Of a stretch of 64,000 bases of DNA, positions 47,600 through 59,905 are shown piece by piece. A program made the position numbers and the translations under genes. The number at the start of each line of letters is the position of its first letter. The first letter of the stretch is position 1. Origin of the DNA: Megamerina dolium (taxonomy: Eukaryota; Arthropoda; Insecta; Diptera; Megamerinidae); the NCBI GenBank assembly GCA_963854835.1, contig OY978529.1, positions 43,272,055 through 43,336,054 on the forward strand, read 5' to 3'. Under the pieces are notes generated by a model. It did no database searches. It saw nothing but the letters and a program-made list of their open reading frames with translations, and was not told the origin of the DNA.

Positions 47600-49215
47600 A
47601 ATAGTAACCCATCTATGTATGTCATATACTCGAGTACAAATAAACCAATGAGTGCATATAATATGATATTTATATAGAGGAAAAATAGATTTCTTTAATC
47701 CACATCACGCACATATCGCACATATATATTAATTTAGTCACGTTCCTGTGCACCAATATATGTTCATGAATTTTCTGAATAAAATGTAAATTATCTGAAG
47801 AATAGAACAAAAGAATAAAAATTAAGAGGAAGGAGAAGAAAATATGAAAAAAAAAATTAATAAATAAATAATAATAAAAACCTCAAGTGATATTTCTCTG
47901 CAATGCGACATATTTCAAATAAATTTGATTTAATATTTTACAATCATTCGCAATATACTTTACATAAATGAATACTCAAAACGTATAGACAATTTTTTGA
48001 AAGCAAGTTGCAGAGTCCTTTTGACTTTGAGATAACTGAGTTACTTGCCTCAGAAGCGATCACTAAAAGGAACTCCAAAACATGGTAAAGATATTAAAAA
48101 AAAACACACTTTCTGTGAAAATATTTTTGTTTATTTGTTTTTCACGTGTATCAGGGAAATTGACAAGAGAATAATTTGCCATTGTGCTGCACTTTGAACA
48201 TGAAATATAAGAGTTGTTATATCGTTACAATATTGATGATACTGTTTCGTTGAAAAAAAAAAAAAACACGCAGATGTGAAGGTTTATGTTAGGCCATCAA
48301 TTCATGATACAACGAGACAAGCAAAAATGCTTTAGAGTTCTAAAATAGAGCCTGTTTTAAAAATATGCTGTATTATAATAATAATTGCTAAACACATAAA
48401 GTTCAAAATTCTAACATTCAGAGCATCTTTGATGCAGTTTATTATAATCATCATCAATATGCCGACTAGAATTGTTACAAGCCTATTATATGCAACACTA
48501 TGTTATATGTCATGGTTATGAAGTTAGTTTTATGATTATTCCAATGTAAAAATTTGCCATTGTCAAAACAAAAAAATGAACGTTTGCTCATAAATATAGT
48601 ATAATTTAAATTGGTGTAATGGATAATAAATCATATGTTCAAGTATAGTAGAAAATTATTAATATTTTTTCGACATTAATTCATGAACTCGTGTATCCAT
48701 CTACAATACAAATGAAAATTAATGAAAATTGCAATAAATCGCTGAAAACATACATATTATATTCAAATGAATTCTTCTGTGTAAATACTAATATGTACGT
48801 AGGTACCTATATGTTAATATTTATGAATGGAGCATATCATGAACAAGTACTTACTTGTTTGTTTGCACCTCTATACTAGCTGGCATACTGCCAAAAATAT
48901 CATCACAAAAAAAAAAAAAAAATAAAAAAAAAAATTCGATAAATAGACAGCCAGCCACCGATAAAATATGGGAATATAATCGTTTCGTCTGATAGTTTAG
49001 AAGCGCCGAAAACAAGACATTTACTACATCTATAAAAATAAAACTGTATCATACCGCCAACAACAACAATGTTTAAGTGGAAAAAATTGTCAACAAATTC
49101 AACTGTCAACTAGCAATAAGTAATATCACATATATGTATATGGCGCAAACACCAACATAATAACAACAGGCTGATAGTAATATTTTGCAGTGGCATTATT
49201 ATTATATCCTGAACG
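47600..49215. repeat. segmental duplicate flanking gene D
   Basis: 47,630-47,960 matches 35,330-35,640 and 48,190-49,215 matches 37,380-38,420 in the same order and orientation. Units A and D therefore share both gene and right-hand flank. The A copy has extra SINE and LINE insertions between the two blocks. Confidence 0.75.
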
Positions 49216-49709
49216 GGAATCCATCATACCAAATTCACTATGGAAATAAAAGAAAAAATCTCTTCGAATAGAGATATATTGTAGATTTGATTATTAGCTT
49301 GGATGAAATATAATTTTTCTTTCAAGTTGCCATAATAGTTAAAATATGCTAATATATATAGAAATTTTACATAGGAAATCTAATAGAGAATGAGTATCAT
49401 TAAAAAGAAAACTAAAATATATACAAAATATGGAGATCAATGCTAATCATTAATAATAAGGTCATAATTAATAGGAAAAGCCTTCGCTCTTTTAAATTGC
49501 ATCTGCATATTTCCTTAGCAAAAAAACAAATTCATCTGTCTAATAACATGATATTAAGATATTATTGGATAAATTGAGCATAGAAATAAAATGAATGGCA
49601 ATCAATTGACCAGTTCTTAAATTCTATCCTTACTTCCATATTTCATATACTTCGTTTAGGTAATTTTTGATTTAATTCTTTAAAAGATTCTTTCACACAT
49701 TAATTTGTG

Positions 49710-49749
<40 letters not shown>

Positions 49750-50364
49750 GGTATTTTGAACCTTTGTAAAGTTGACTTTCATTACAGTCTTAACGAACCT
49801 TTAAAATATTATTTGAAGAAACCGAAATCGTTTAATGCTTGCTAAGCATACTAAAATAATTTTTCATTAATCATCAAAAACAGGATATAGATATATTCAA
49901 TATATTTTCACATACGTAAGGAGTAGTAAATTGTATATTCGAACATGTATGTAAATCAATGTGACCAGTCGTCTAGAATTGACAATTTTTTTTTTATAAT
50001 TTGTTTCGGATTTTATCATTTGGCCTGGATTTTGAACAATAAAGAAAATAGAAGAAAAAAATAGAAGAAGAAAATGTTCATAAATTTTTTTTTTCAGTAA
50101 TTGTTTACATTATTTGCAATATTACAAGGAGTATATTGACTTGTTGATGTTTAATTATGAGGGGATTATCGATGACGTCACATCAGCAAATTGCTGTTAA
50201 TATGCATTCCAAAGAGGCCACGAAATTGTCCCAAATATTGCGAAATTCATCAAAATGATATCATTGATTCCAAATAAATCCTGGTTTTTATAATTTTTTA
50301 TATAAAATAATAATAAAATAATAAAAAAATAAAAAAATTAATAATTACATTAATAAAAAATCTC
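49216..50364. other. intergenic with GT microsatellite
   Basis: (GT)n at 49,709-49,744; otherwise AT-rich with nothing recognised. Confidence 0.5.
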
Positions 50365-51350
50365 CTTACAGTCGGCTGGGGCCGACCAAACTATACCCTG
50401 CATATGTAGATTTATATATAAAAAGTTTCCTCAAATATCCAACTTTTCTTTTATTTCCAATTTTCGAGAAACAATTTTTGCATATACTACTAATTTACAC
50501 CCGAAATATGGGTGACTTTGACGATATAAAAGGATTTTAAGATAATTCCGAGGCTTAGTATGGGAGCTATATAAAAAGTGGGCGTGGCTTATCACTTTCT
50601 AGTAAATCCAATTAATTTTTCAATGTTAATCCACACCTTAAATTTGGTGTCTTACGTTGAATAGTTTCTAAGTTATGGTGGTTAACATTTTTGTTTAATC
50701 CTCAATTTTGAATGGGAGCCCCAATAAGAAGTGGGCGTGGTACGCTGATTTTTCGCCAAATTATTTCCGACTACGATATTAATTTAAGTGTCAATTATGG
50801 TTATTCTAGACAGAAGATTGTAGAAGTTACAGCAGTTTCAATTTAAAAGAAGTACAGACACTTTGTATGGGAGCTACGCTAGAAAGTAGGCGTGGCTCAT
50901 CCACTTTTGGTGAGGTTATATAGTAGTATAATATAACTCTATGTGCAAAATATTGTTGACCCAAGTGGTATATTGTGTGAGTTATAGCAAGTTAAAGATT
51001 TTGAAAATTTCGAGGTTAGTCGCTTTGAATGCTTGGTGTGGGCGTGGTTATTGACCGATCATGCCCGATATCAATCCCCTCCGTACTCTTGGATCATAGA
51101 TTACTTATGCCAAATTTCATCGAAATAGCTCAATATTTACTCAAGTTATCGTGCGAACCAGCCAGGTGACAGACAGACGGACGGACGGACGGACGGACGG
51201 ACGGACGGACGGACATCGTTAAATCGAAAATTTAATCGACGCTGATCACGAATATATATCTATGTCTATATCTCCGGAGATTCCTTCAAGTGGACACAAA
51301 CATCTGACCGAAATGAATATACCATGCATATTGCATTATGCAGGGTATAA
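50365..51350 (+). repeat. long dispersed repeat, copy 3 (short form)
   Basis: Same ends as copy 1 (CTCCTTACAGTCGGCTGGGG ... TGCATTATGCAGGGTATAAA) and a long (GGAC)n run at 51,177-51,213, but only about one internal monomer. Confidence 0.85.
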
Positions 51351-53119
51351 AAATATTATCGAAAATATTGAATATTTAATATTCAATTTGCCCTCCCTTT
51401 TTTCCTTGTTTATCATATCTCATAATTGTGTGTATAATTTTCCTTGATTTAACACTATGAAAAATAGTAAGAGCATACTCTTAGAATTAAAAAACAATCT
51501 CATATATTGTACCTTTTGGATCTGATCATCATCATCAAACAAATGCCTAAATGCTTCAGTTATACAATATTTTTCTTAGACAATCACGAATTATCAACGT
51601 TTAACTTTGAAAATGTCGGGATGATATAATATTTTCTCGCATTCGAGACGAATACTAACGTCAAAATTATGTGTTTGTTATTTTATTATTTTTTCTTCTC
51701 CTTCTCTTCATGTATATTAGTTGTTTTCGCAACTTATTCTTCTTTTCTTCTTCTTTATAATTATGGGTTTAATTATAAACATTTCAGTTATTTTTTCTAC
51801 ATGTTAAATGTCAAACTATTCTTCTTACCGGCCTTCTTATATTTTCCAAAAAAAAAAAAAAAAAATATCTGGTCACATTAATGTAAGTGCACAAATCGAA
51901 ACAGTATCAAAGTAGACAGTTACTTCAACTCAATTTAACCTAAACAAATGTGAGAATCACGACCTTAACATAGTACCCACAGTACAGCAGATAATATGAA
52001 CATTTACGTTAGGAATTCTATGTCATCTCTACACACAGATCACAGCCACCTACATACATTCTACTAACAATCATTTTATCATTCCAACAGAAATGGTTAA
52101 AATGCTAAAAAGGATATCTTCTCAATGTACAATGTAGATATGCTCATATTTTAACTGAATCACTGCAGTTGCTATTGAAAGTCGACTAAGAAATTCGCTA
52201 CAAAGAATCACTTGGATAAGTCCGGTTGGGCAATTGTCATCTCGTAAATGGTTGCTATGCTTGTATTTTCTTCATTCCAAAATCAAACAATACATGAGGG
52301 CTATCATAAATATTTCTCACATGAGCGTACAATGGTGACGTGGTGTTTGGTGCGTGTTGTGCGTGCTAGCACAGAGAAAGAGATTATATGATGACCATTA
52401 TATTCTTATCAAACATAAACTCAATATGGCTAAAAATAAATTACATGCCATAACAGCTTTGGTTAGATGACGATATGATTCCGAACATTTATTTGAGTCA
52501 ATCTCACAATATACACAAACATATGCGTGTGTCTATTTATATAGTAACATGGATGTAACTATAGGAATATGTACATATGTGATGTGCAAAAATGCTATAC
52601 ATACAGATATCAGGCATTGGTTGGTGATTAAGTGTGTGAGTAAAAATTTCAAATTCTTTATGCCCTTTACTTTCCACCATTACCTTTTTTCATATTCATC
52701 ACATCTATCTATTCTGTTTTGTGGGTAATAGCTTTAGAATGAGATATTAACCATCTGAATGGTATGTACATTAAAGTAACATACCCAAATGGAAACCAAA
52801 TGCCAAACATATGTACTTTCATTTATGTCTTATATGGTACTTATCCATTTAGTATTTTGTGGTTTAGGTTTATAAATATTTAATACATATTGTCATTATG
52901 TTAAATATTTATTTAGATTTTTAAACATTGATGGACAGTTGTGGCCAAAATAACAACTCTAATGTATAGTTTTTCACATTTTCATATACCTCTGAGTGTT
53001 TAGAAATTAATTTTGAACTATTTGTTTATTTGTTTGTTTGTTTAATGAGACATTAGAGCTGTCAAATTCTTTTTGTAATAGATTTGTGAGGATAAGTGAA
53101 AAGCATTTTGAATGCCCTT
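51351..53119. other. intergenic, nothing recognised
   Basis: AT-rich DNA; a 70-codon Phe-rich frame near 51,669 reflects T-rich composition. Confidence 0.4.
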
Positions 53120-53450
53120 TTGTGCTTAAGAAAAGTAAAATCACACTATCGTCACAAAGTCCTCTCACACTGCACTCGTTCTCTGTGACGAAGCACCGTA
53201 TTTGCTTGATTTAACTCCGTGTTACCCCTGATTATTTGTTAAACTCAAAAGACCCCTCAAGAACACAAGATACCGTTATGAGTCGATAGATGAGATACAA
53301 GCCGAATAGAAGAAGGTGTTGGGGATAGCCTCCAGTAATCTAATTTAACAAGTGTTTTGATGATTAAAAAAAAAAAACGTTGGAATTGATTTGGAAGAAA
53401 AAATACTGATTTTCTAAGTTTTAACAAATTTCCTGATGTTTTTTTGCCCA
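53120..53450 (+). pseudogene. C-terminal mariner-family transposase remnant
   Basis: Pieces across frames: DEAPYLLDLTPC (position of Y-S-P-D-L-x-P-C-D), LKRPLKNTRY, ESIDEIQAE*KKVLG and a KKRW block. This is the usual C-terminal order of a mariner-superfamily lineage with L-K-R-x-L-K and I-D-E-I-Q blocks. Confidence 0.6.
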
Positions 53451-55329
53451 CGGTAGTTTAACTGCAAGAAAGATCCAAATACCAACTAACCATTCTCATA
53501 ATAATCTGGAAATTGCTAGCAGTGTTCTATAAGCAAATGGTTCCATGGCATCACTACACTATTTCCGCTTCAATTCGAGGGCAAAAAAAAACAAAAATGA
53601 ATGTCACTTTATGAATGACTCAACATTAGTCTGGATCAACAAAGTCAAACAGTTTCTCTCTATCTGTGAGACAATTGTAAATTTTCCTAAACACTAACTT
53701 GGCAGCACTGGCAACTGTATTTAGTGAAGAAGGTTCACAATTGGATTCAACCATCAGAGTTCTTTTCGATATTGATTTTATTATTATATTAATGGATAAA
53801 TAGATTATTTAATTGATAAAAAATTCAAAAAATGATAAAAATAGAAATCTAATTAAATTCATCACCTTCTTCTTAGGTTAATTATACAAAATTTTTCGAT
53901 TTTACGGTAATAAGTATCGACAAATTTTGCAAAATAATTAATATTGGTCACCACTAAATTGTTTTTGACAGCAAAAAAATCTAATAATCATTTATAATTG
54001 TACTTTCTCCATCATATTGTCGGCCAATTTCATATTATTGCGTTTCTTCATAAGTCACCTGTCCACGATTTCGGCTGTTCTTTGTCCCTGAATTATATAG
54101 TGATGTACCACCAATCCAAGTTTTCATATCAGCAAAAGTGATAGATTGTAAAAAACCAATATATATACTACACAGAATCATTTGCATATATGCACGTGCA
54201 TGTTCTATATCATTTTTCATTTCAATCCATTAAACATGTACGACAATATACGATACATACTCGTATGTAGTGTAAGTAGATGCCTACGAAAAACAATTCT
54301 TACAATTCCAGGATGTAGAAAATATGATACATTATTATATATATGTATATTGTACATATATATGCACAAAAGTCAAACATAATTCATTCGAATATCTACT
54401 GAAACACAAACACACACACACAGAAAACAAACAAAAACAATGACAACGAAAATGCTCAATTCTCGATTCTTATGAATAATATACGAGTATTTAGCAATAT
54501 ATATATATAACTTTTTTATTTTATAAACATGCATATAAAATAAAAAACAAGCAAATAAAACCCAAAAAACAATACAGCAACTCAGAATGCATGACTGCGT
54601 GTACTACAGTGTAGAGAGGCTGTCACAATAAACAGAACATGACATTTATTGATCATTGCTTACAAATCAAACAAGGGTAATAGTAAATAACAACAACAAT
54701 GATGATGATGATGATGATGATGATAGTGATAACAATGGTTAAAACAGAATGTATATTTCACTTTATCCGAAGTGCTATAAAATATGAGCTTCTCATAAAT
54801 TATGCGATCAAAAGCATATCGAATGAGAACTCCAAATAGCAGTAACCAAACAATGTATGTATATTAAATTTTTAATTTTTTTTTTCATAAAACAACAACG
54901 AGCATATAAAGTACGAGTACATACATGGAAGTTGTATGTGCCTAAAATATATTGCGATGCTTTACCGACAACAGTTGTTTTCGTTACTGATTAAAAATTA
55001 CTCTTATTTTAGCATATAGCGATTTCCGTCAATTTTCGGCTAGCTTGCGAGAGATATTCTTGAGCTGGAGCACTGTAAAAAAAAACTGTAAAAATTATAT
55101 TTTGTATGCCATCGATGAAATATCTCATTTGCAACACTTGTTTATTAACAAGTAAAGATAGATATGAAGATACTGAAGTTTTTCATATAAATTACTTTAA
55201 TTTATGACCCTTTCTTTGGCCAAAAGTAGAGTAACGAAAGAAAAACTACATTTTTAGAATATCAAAGAGCTTAACGATGCTCGTTGCTTTGTTGCTTTGG
55301 TTGCATCCATAATGAAAACATGTTGAACC
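53451..55329. other. intergenic with (ATG)n microsatellite
   Basis: (GAT)n at 54,699-54,725; otherwise AT-rich DNA with no supported gene. Confidence 0.4.
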
Positions 55330-56395
55330 CATTTTCTTCTTCACGTCGAATGGGTCTTACGATGAACGATAGCACGACGAACTACCTAGTGTCAAAAAAC
55401 AAATATTCCCGGCACCTTGGGCAAGCACTTCACTGTTGATAACTACACTTTTAAAGTTGTGAAGGACTTTGTCAATCCTGGAACCAGCATTAACATCAGA
55501 AATGATGTCAACCTGGAGATATTTCGAAGGTTCACTCTTACTAATAGGTGCTACTTTAACGTAAGTAAGCAATTAAGAAGTTAAGCCCTCTTTCGAGAAA
55601 CAAAAACCACATTCTACAAATGTCTCACCATGCCTGCCCTTACATATGGCGCCGAAACTAGGACAATTTCAACCTCAGAAATTTTCGAGAGAAAAGTCGT
55701 ACGCAAGAAGTGGGTGCCATAGCTCAGTAGTTAGTGCGTTTGCCTTCTGATCTGTAGGTCGTGGTTTCAATCCCCGGCTGAAGCATAATAAAAATTGATA
55801 TCGAAAAGATTTTTCATTCGAACGATACCCACCTCTCAGCAAGAATTATTAATTTTTCCGACAGTAACAATTTGCCAAAAAATCCTTCTAAAAAAAGAGC
55901 TCTGTGAAAAAACTAAGTTAAAGTGATGTCACAAGGGTTCTGCCATTCGGAACCGGCTAATATCAGTAGGTCCCTTCTAATACTGTTCAAATTTCACAAC
56001 CCCAACAGTATTGGAAGAGAAGCTCGGGCCTTTCTGGCCTAAGTGTGTCTTCTCAAGGAGAGCGCAGCCACATAACCTAACCTAACCTACGTAAGATCTT
56101 TGGAGCCATTTGAGTTGGTGGCGCACATCGAATAAGATACTACCATGAGCTGTATGAGCTGTATGCCGACACCGACATAGTGAAAATTCAGCGGCTGCGT
56201 TGGCTAGGTGATGTCGAGAAGGTGTTAAATTCGGAACCTAATAGTGGACGACCCAGAAGAGGCAGACCTAACCTCCGGTGGAAAGACCAAGTATAGGAGA
56301 ACTTGATGGAACTTGGCTTTTCTAAGTGACATGCTCAATTTGGCCTACATCGATTTTCGGTTGTAATGGTCACATACTATAAGTGAGTAAGTAAG
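55330..56395 (+). pseudogene. RTE-type LINE C-terminal part, interrupted by a SINE
   Basis: Left part (55,338-55,710) aligns with the 13,765-14,150 region of the other copy; the right part resumes at about 56,090 ([39 protein letters not shown]) and ends with TTTTCGGTTGTAATGGTCAC and a (TAAG)n tail. Stops and frameshifts; non-functional. Confidence 0.85.
55711..56089 (+). mobile_element. full-length tRNA-headed SINE with CCTAA tail, nested in the RTE copy
   Basis: The head has CATAGCTCAGTAGTTAGTG and GTGGTTTCAATCCCC (A- and B-box-like). The shared body continues to GAAGAGAAGCTCGG, then a 3' part different from the other copies (GCCTAAGTGTGTCTTCTCAA ... GCCACATAACCTAACC). Flanking TACGCAAGA (left) and TACGTAAGA (right) look like a target duplication inside the host LINE with one difference. 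Confidence 0.85.
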
Positions 56396-57540
56396 TAATT
56401 AATTAGCTGTGACTTTATCGGTTCCATAAACAACATCATTTTCTCTTTTTTTTTCACTGTCATCCTATCTATATTTTACAACTGAATCGACCAATGAAAA
56501 ACTGAAACGAGCACAAGTGTGAATTTGTTTGATCAACATACGTACACAGAATCCACACGGGATAATCCAAATGGATATATTTCCATCAAATAATTTTTCA
56601 GCGCGTTTTGTTTATACTCTTTCTTTTTCAATTCACTTCATTCATTTGTTCATCATGTCATTTTGCATGTTGCCATTGTTGTTCTTGCTTTTGCAGAAAA
56701 GCGCCAAATGAAAAAAAAAGTCTTGACCTATATTTCTACACATACACACACACACACCATAATAATATAAGCATACAAAAAAAATAAGCAGTCATGAAGA
56801 AAAAAGGATGATAAAGTAGTCGAAGCATACCAAACACAATAAAAAGCTACAAAACAGAGGAAATATATGGGAGATGATTGTAATGAAAGCACAAATATGT
56901 ATGATACTATATATATACATACATATGTATGTATGTGAATCAATAAGCGTATGTAGAAAAATAGCAGAAGCTGCGAAATAAATTGTAGTTAAGTGAAAAT
57001 TAACATCATGCAGCAAATACGAATATATATCAATGTACATACATACACACACACACACACAAATCTTACGTATGCAGCTTAATCAGTGTGTGTACATAGC
57101 GAAATTATGTCTATACGTGCAAATAGAAACCCACACAAATACCACACACGAGCATACGCAGCTAAACGCAGGGAGAACGATGTGATACCATCGTTGGATA
57201 GATGCTCGGTGGTGCTGTGATGAATGGTTAAAATTCCTTGCGTGTGCTAAAATGCGTGGGTGTGTGTATTTGTGTGAGTGCAGTGTGTACGACTAGCAAA
57301 TACATGATGCCATTACATATGTATATGTGTACCAGATATTGACGAATATGCCAAATACAAATTGAATTATCAGTAATAGGAACAGTGTGTGTGTGACAAA
57401 ATATGAGAAATGCCACATAGAATTTTATGTATTGGAAAAACAGTGAGCAAATAAGAGTGCGTATTAATACAACACCAAAAAAGAGTGCATCGAGCTCGAG
57501 AGAGAGAGAGAGAGAGGCGAAAAGCAATAAACAAGAGCAC
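56396..57540. other. intergenic with CA/GT and GA runs
   Basis: (CA)n at 56,743-56,757 and 57,045-57,060, (GA)n at 57,498-57,515. No supported coding sequence. Confidence 0.4.
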
Positions 57541-57564
57541 AGGAATACAGAAGAGCGATTGCGA

Positions 57565-57655
57565 ATGGAGCCGAATATGAAAGCTCTCCCTAAACGTTAT
57601 CCCAGGATGCTGCCGCTGTTACTGCTGCGGCTGCTGCTGCTGGAATTTATATATA
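57565..57655 (+). CDS. possible first coding exon of a plus-strand secreted or membrane protein
   Basis: ATG at 57,565 reads MEPNMKALPKRYPRMLPLLL then a Leu/Arg stretch and EFIY up to a possible donor ATATAG|GTACGA near 57,656. The hydrophobic stretch looks like a signal peptide and GA-rich sequence lies upstream, as in many fly promoters. The Leu run comes from a CTG-rich tract, however, and microsatellites are frequent here, so it may be chance. No following exon was found before 64,000. Confidence 0.2.
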
Positions 57656-58069
57656 GGTACGACTGCATGTTGTATGTACAGATTTTTCTTCATTATTGCT
57701 GTTTCTTTTTAGTGGGTTATATTTTTGCTGTTAAGGATAGAAAGGAACGCAAATGCGTACGTAAATGCGTTACAGCATTGGAATCATTACCTACACATAT
57801 CTAAACATATTGTACATAATTTCATATGTATGCATGAATACGTCTTTGTTGTTGTTGTTGTTGTTGCTGTTGTTGCTGTTGTTGCTGCGGATGATGATTA
57901 TGGCTGCAAACAGAAACAGAGGGAAAATAATAATAATAAAATAAAAACGCAAAGACGAAATGAAGAAAATGAAATGTCCTTTAGAACATTTAGACCTTTG
58001 CAATGCTTTGGCTTCCATTGCCTCACATACTTACATTTAACAAGCACACAATCATACATGCATACATAT

Positions 58070-58075
<6 letters not shown>

Positions 58076-58137
<62 letters not shown>
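58076..58137. repeat. (TA)n microsatellite
   Basis: Perfect alternating TA for about 60 bp. Confidence 0.95.
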
Positions 58138-58139
<2 letters not shown>

Positions 58140-58709
58140 TTTCATATATACATAAGTACATACGTATAGATATATACATAGTATATAAATGTATGTATAT
58201 GTGGATACATACATTTGAGCTCAGTGGCAAATTAAAGTAAAGTATTTTGTTTCAATTGAGTTTACAATTTTGTGCAAAATCTGAAAAAAAAATGAAAATA
58301 AAAATAACATAAAATAAAAACAATAGCAATATTATGTATTTGCAGACGGGAAGCACAGTATATTTGTTTCCTAACCAACCAACACAGTGCCAATTAAATC
58401 GCATTTACTATATAGGTTAAGTTATGTGATGCCTATTTATTTATTATTTTTTTCGCATACATTTTTCAATAAAAAAAATAAAGTCAATTAGCAATATTCT
58501 CGAATATATATGTTATGTCAACAGACAACGCACGACATGTTAAAGGAAAAACATTTAGAAAGCAGAACAATTAATTAATTCTCGTTTTGCTACAGAAATA
58601 TTAAAATATTTAAATGCAAAATAAAATCTATTTAAACTGCTATTAGTTAGTTTATGATATTTTTTCTTAACAATATCTACAAAAAAAGATTACGCACTCT
58701 ACAGTCGGG

Positions 58710-59905
58710 AACATACTTTTATATGAGTGGCAGATATGCTTTTTCTTCCAATTCAGTCCATTTTCCATTAGCAATTCCAATTTGTAAATATCAAGTTTCA
58801 GCTTGATATCTTTATATTTTTCTTAGTCAAAAGTGAAAAAAACACATTTCAGAGCATACTTTTATATGGAATATGGGTGTAGTTCTCATCCAATTACGTT
58901 TATTTTTGACTATATCTATTCTGTGATCAAAAAAACTTCATCTGTAAAGTTTGAATTCGATATCATTTTATTTATCACGTATAAGGTGGGAAAAACCTAT
59001 TTCAGAACATACTTCTATATGGGAGCTACACGTTGTTTTCATCTAATTGCAGTTATTTTTCAATATGTCTATTCTGTGATCAAAATAAATGTACGTGTAA
59101 AGTTTTAGTTTGATAGCATTTAATATTTCGTGCGTAATATGGGAAAAACACATTTTACAACATACTTTTGTATGGTAGGTAGGCGTGGTACTCATTCAAT
59201 TTCGCCTATTTTCGGATATATCTATTCTGTGATAAAAAAAAACTTTATCTGCAAAGTTTTAATTCTATATCATGTAATTTATTACGTATAAAGTGTGAAA
59301 ACCCTATTTTAGAATATACTTTTATATGGGAGCTACACGTTGTTTTCATCTAATTGCAGTTTTTTTTTAATTTGTCTATCATACAATCAAAATAATTTTG
59401 TGAGCGAAGTAATAGCTTTTAATTTTTCATGCGTAAGATGGGAAAAACACGTTTTACAACATACTTTTGTATGGTAGGTAGGCGTGGTGCTCATCAAATT
59501 TCGCCCATTTTAAAATATGTTCATTATGTGATCGAAATAACTATGTATGTATGTAACCTTTTAGTTCTATAACTTCTAATCTTTCGTGAGTAAAGTCTGA
59601 AATACATCTTCAAGAACATACTTTTGTATGGGAGGTAGGCGTGGTACTCATCCAATTATGTCCAGTTTTGAATATGTCTATTCTGTGTTAAAAAAAACTT
59701 TATTTGCAAAGTTTTAATTCGATATCATTTAATTTATTACACATAAAGTGTGAAAAACCTAAAAATAACTTTATGTGCAAAGTTTTAGTTTGATAGCTTT
59801 TAATTTTTCATCCATAATGTGTGAAAAAACCCATTTGAGAGCATGCTTTAGTATAGGAAATAGCCGGAGTTTCCAAGCGATTTTACCCATTCACGAACTC
59901 GTCTA
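58710..59905. repeat. tandem array of about 150-bp monomers
   Basis: Monomers start with CATACTTTTRTATGG-like sequence near 58,719, 58,855, 59,010, 59,160, 59,317, 59,460, 59,616 and a degenerate one at 59,841. Units with GGGAGCTACACGTTG (59,010; 59,317) alternate with units with GGTAGGCGTGG (59,160; 59,460), again a two-monomer period of about 300 bp. Confidence 0.85.

Noticed and set aside
57725..58138. 137-codon plus frame
   Set aside because: Built from GTT and TA microsatellites; no domain.
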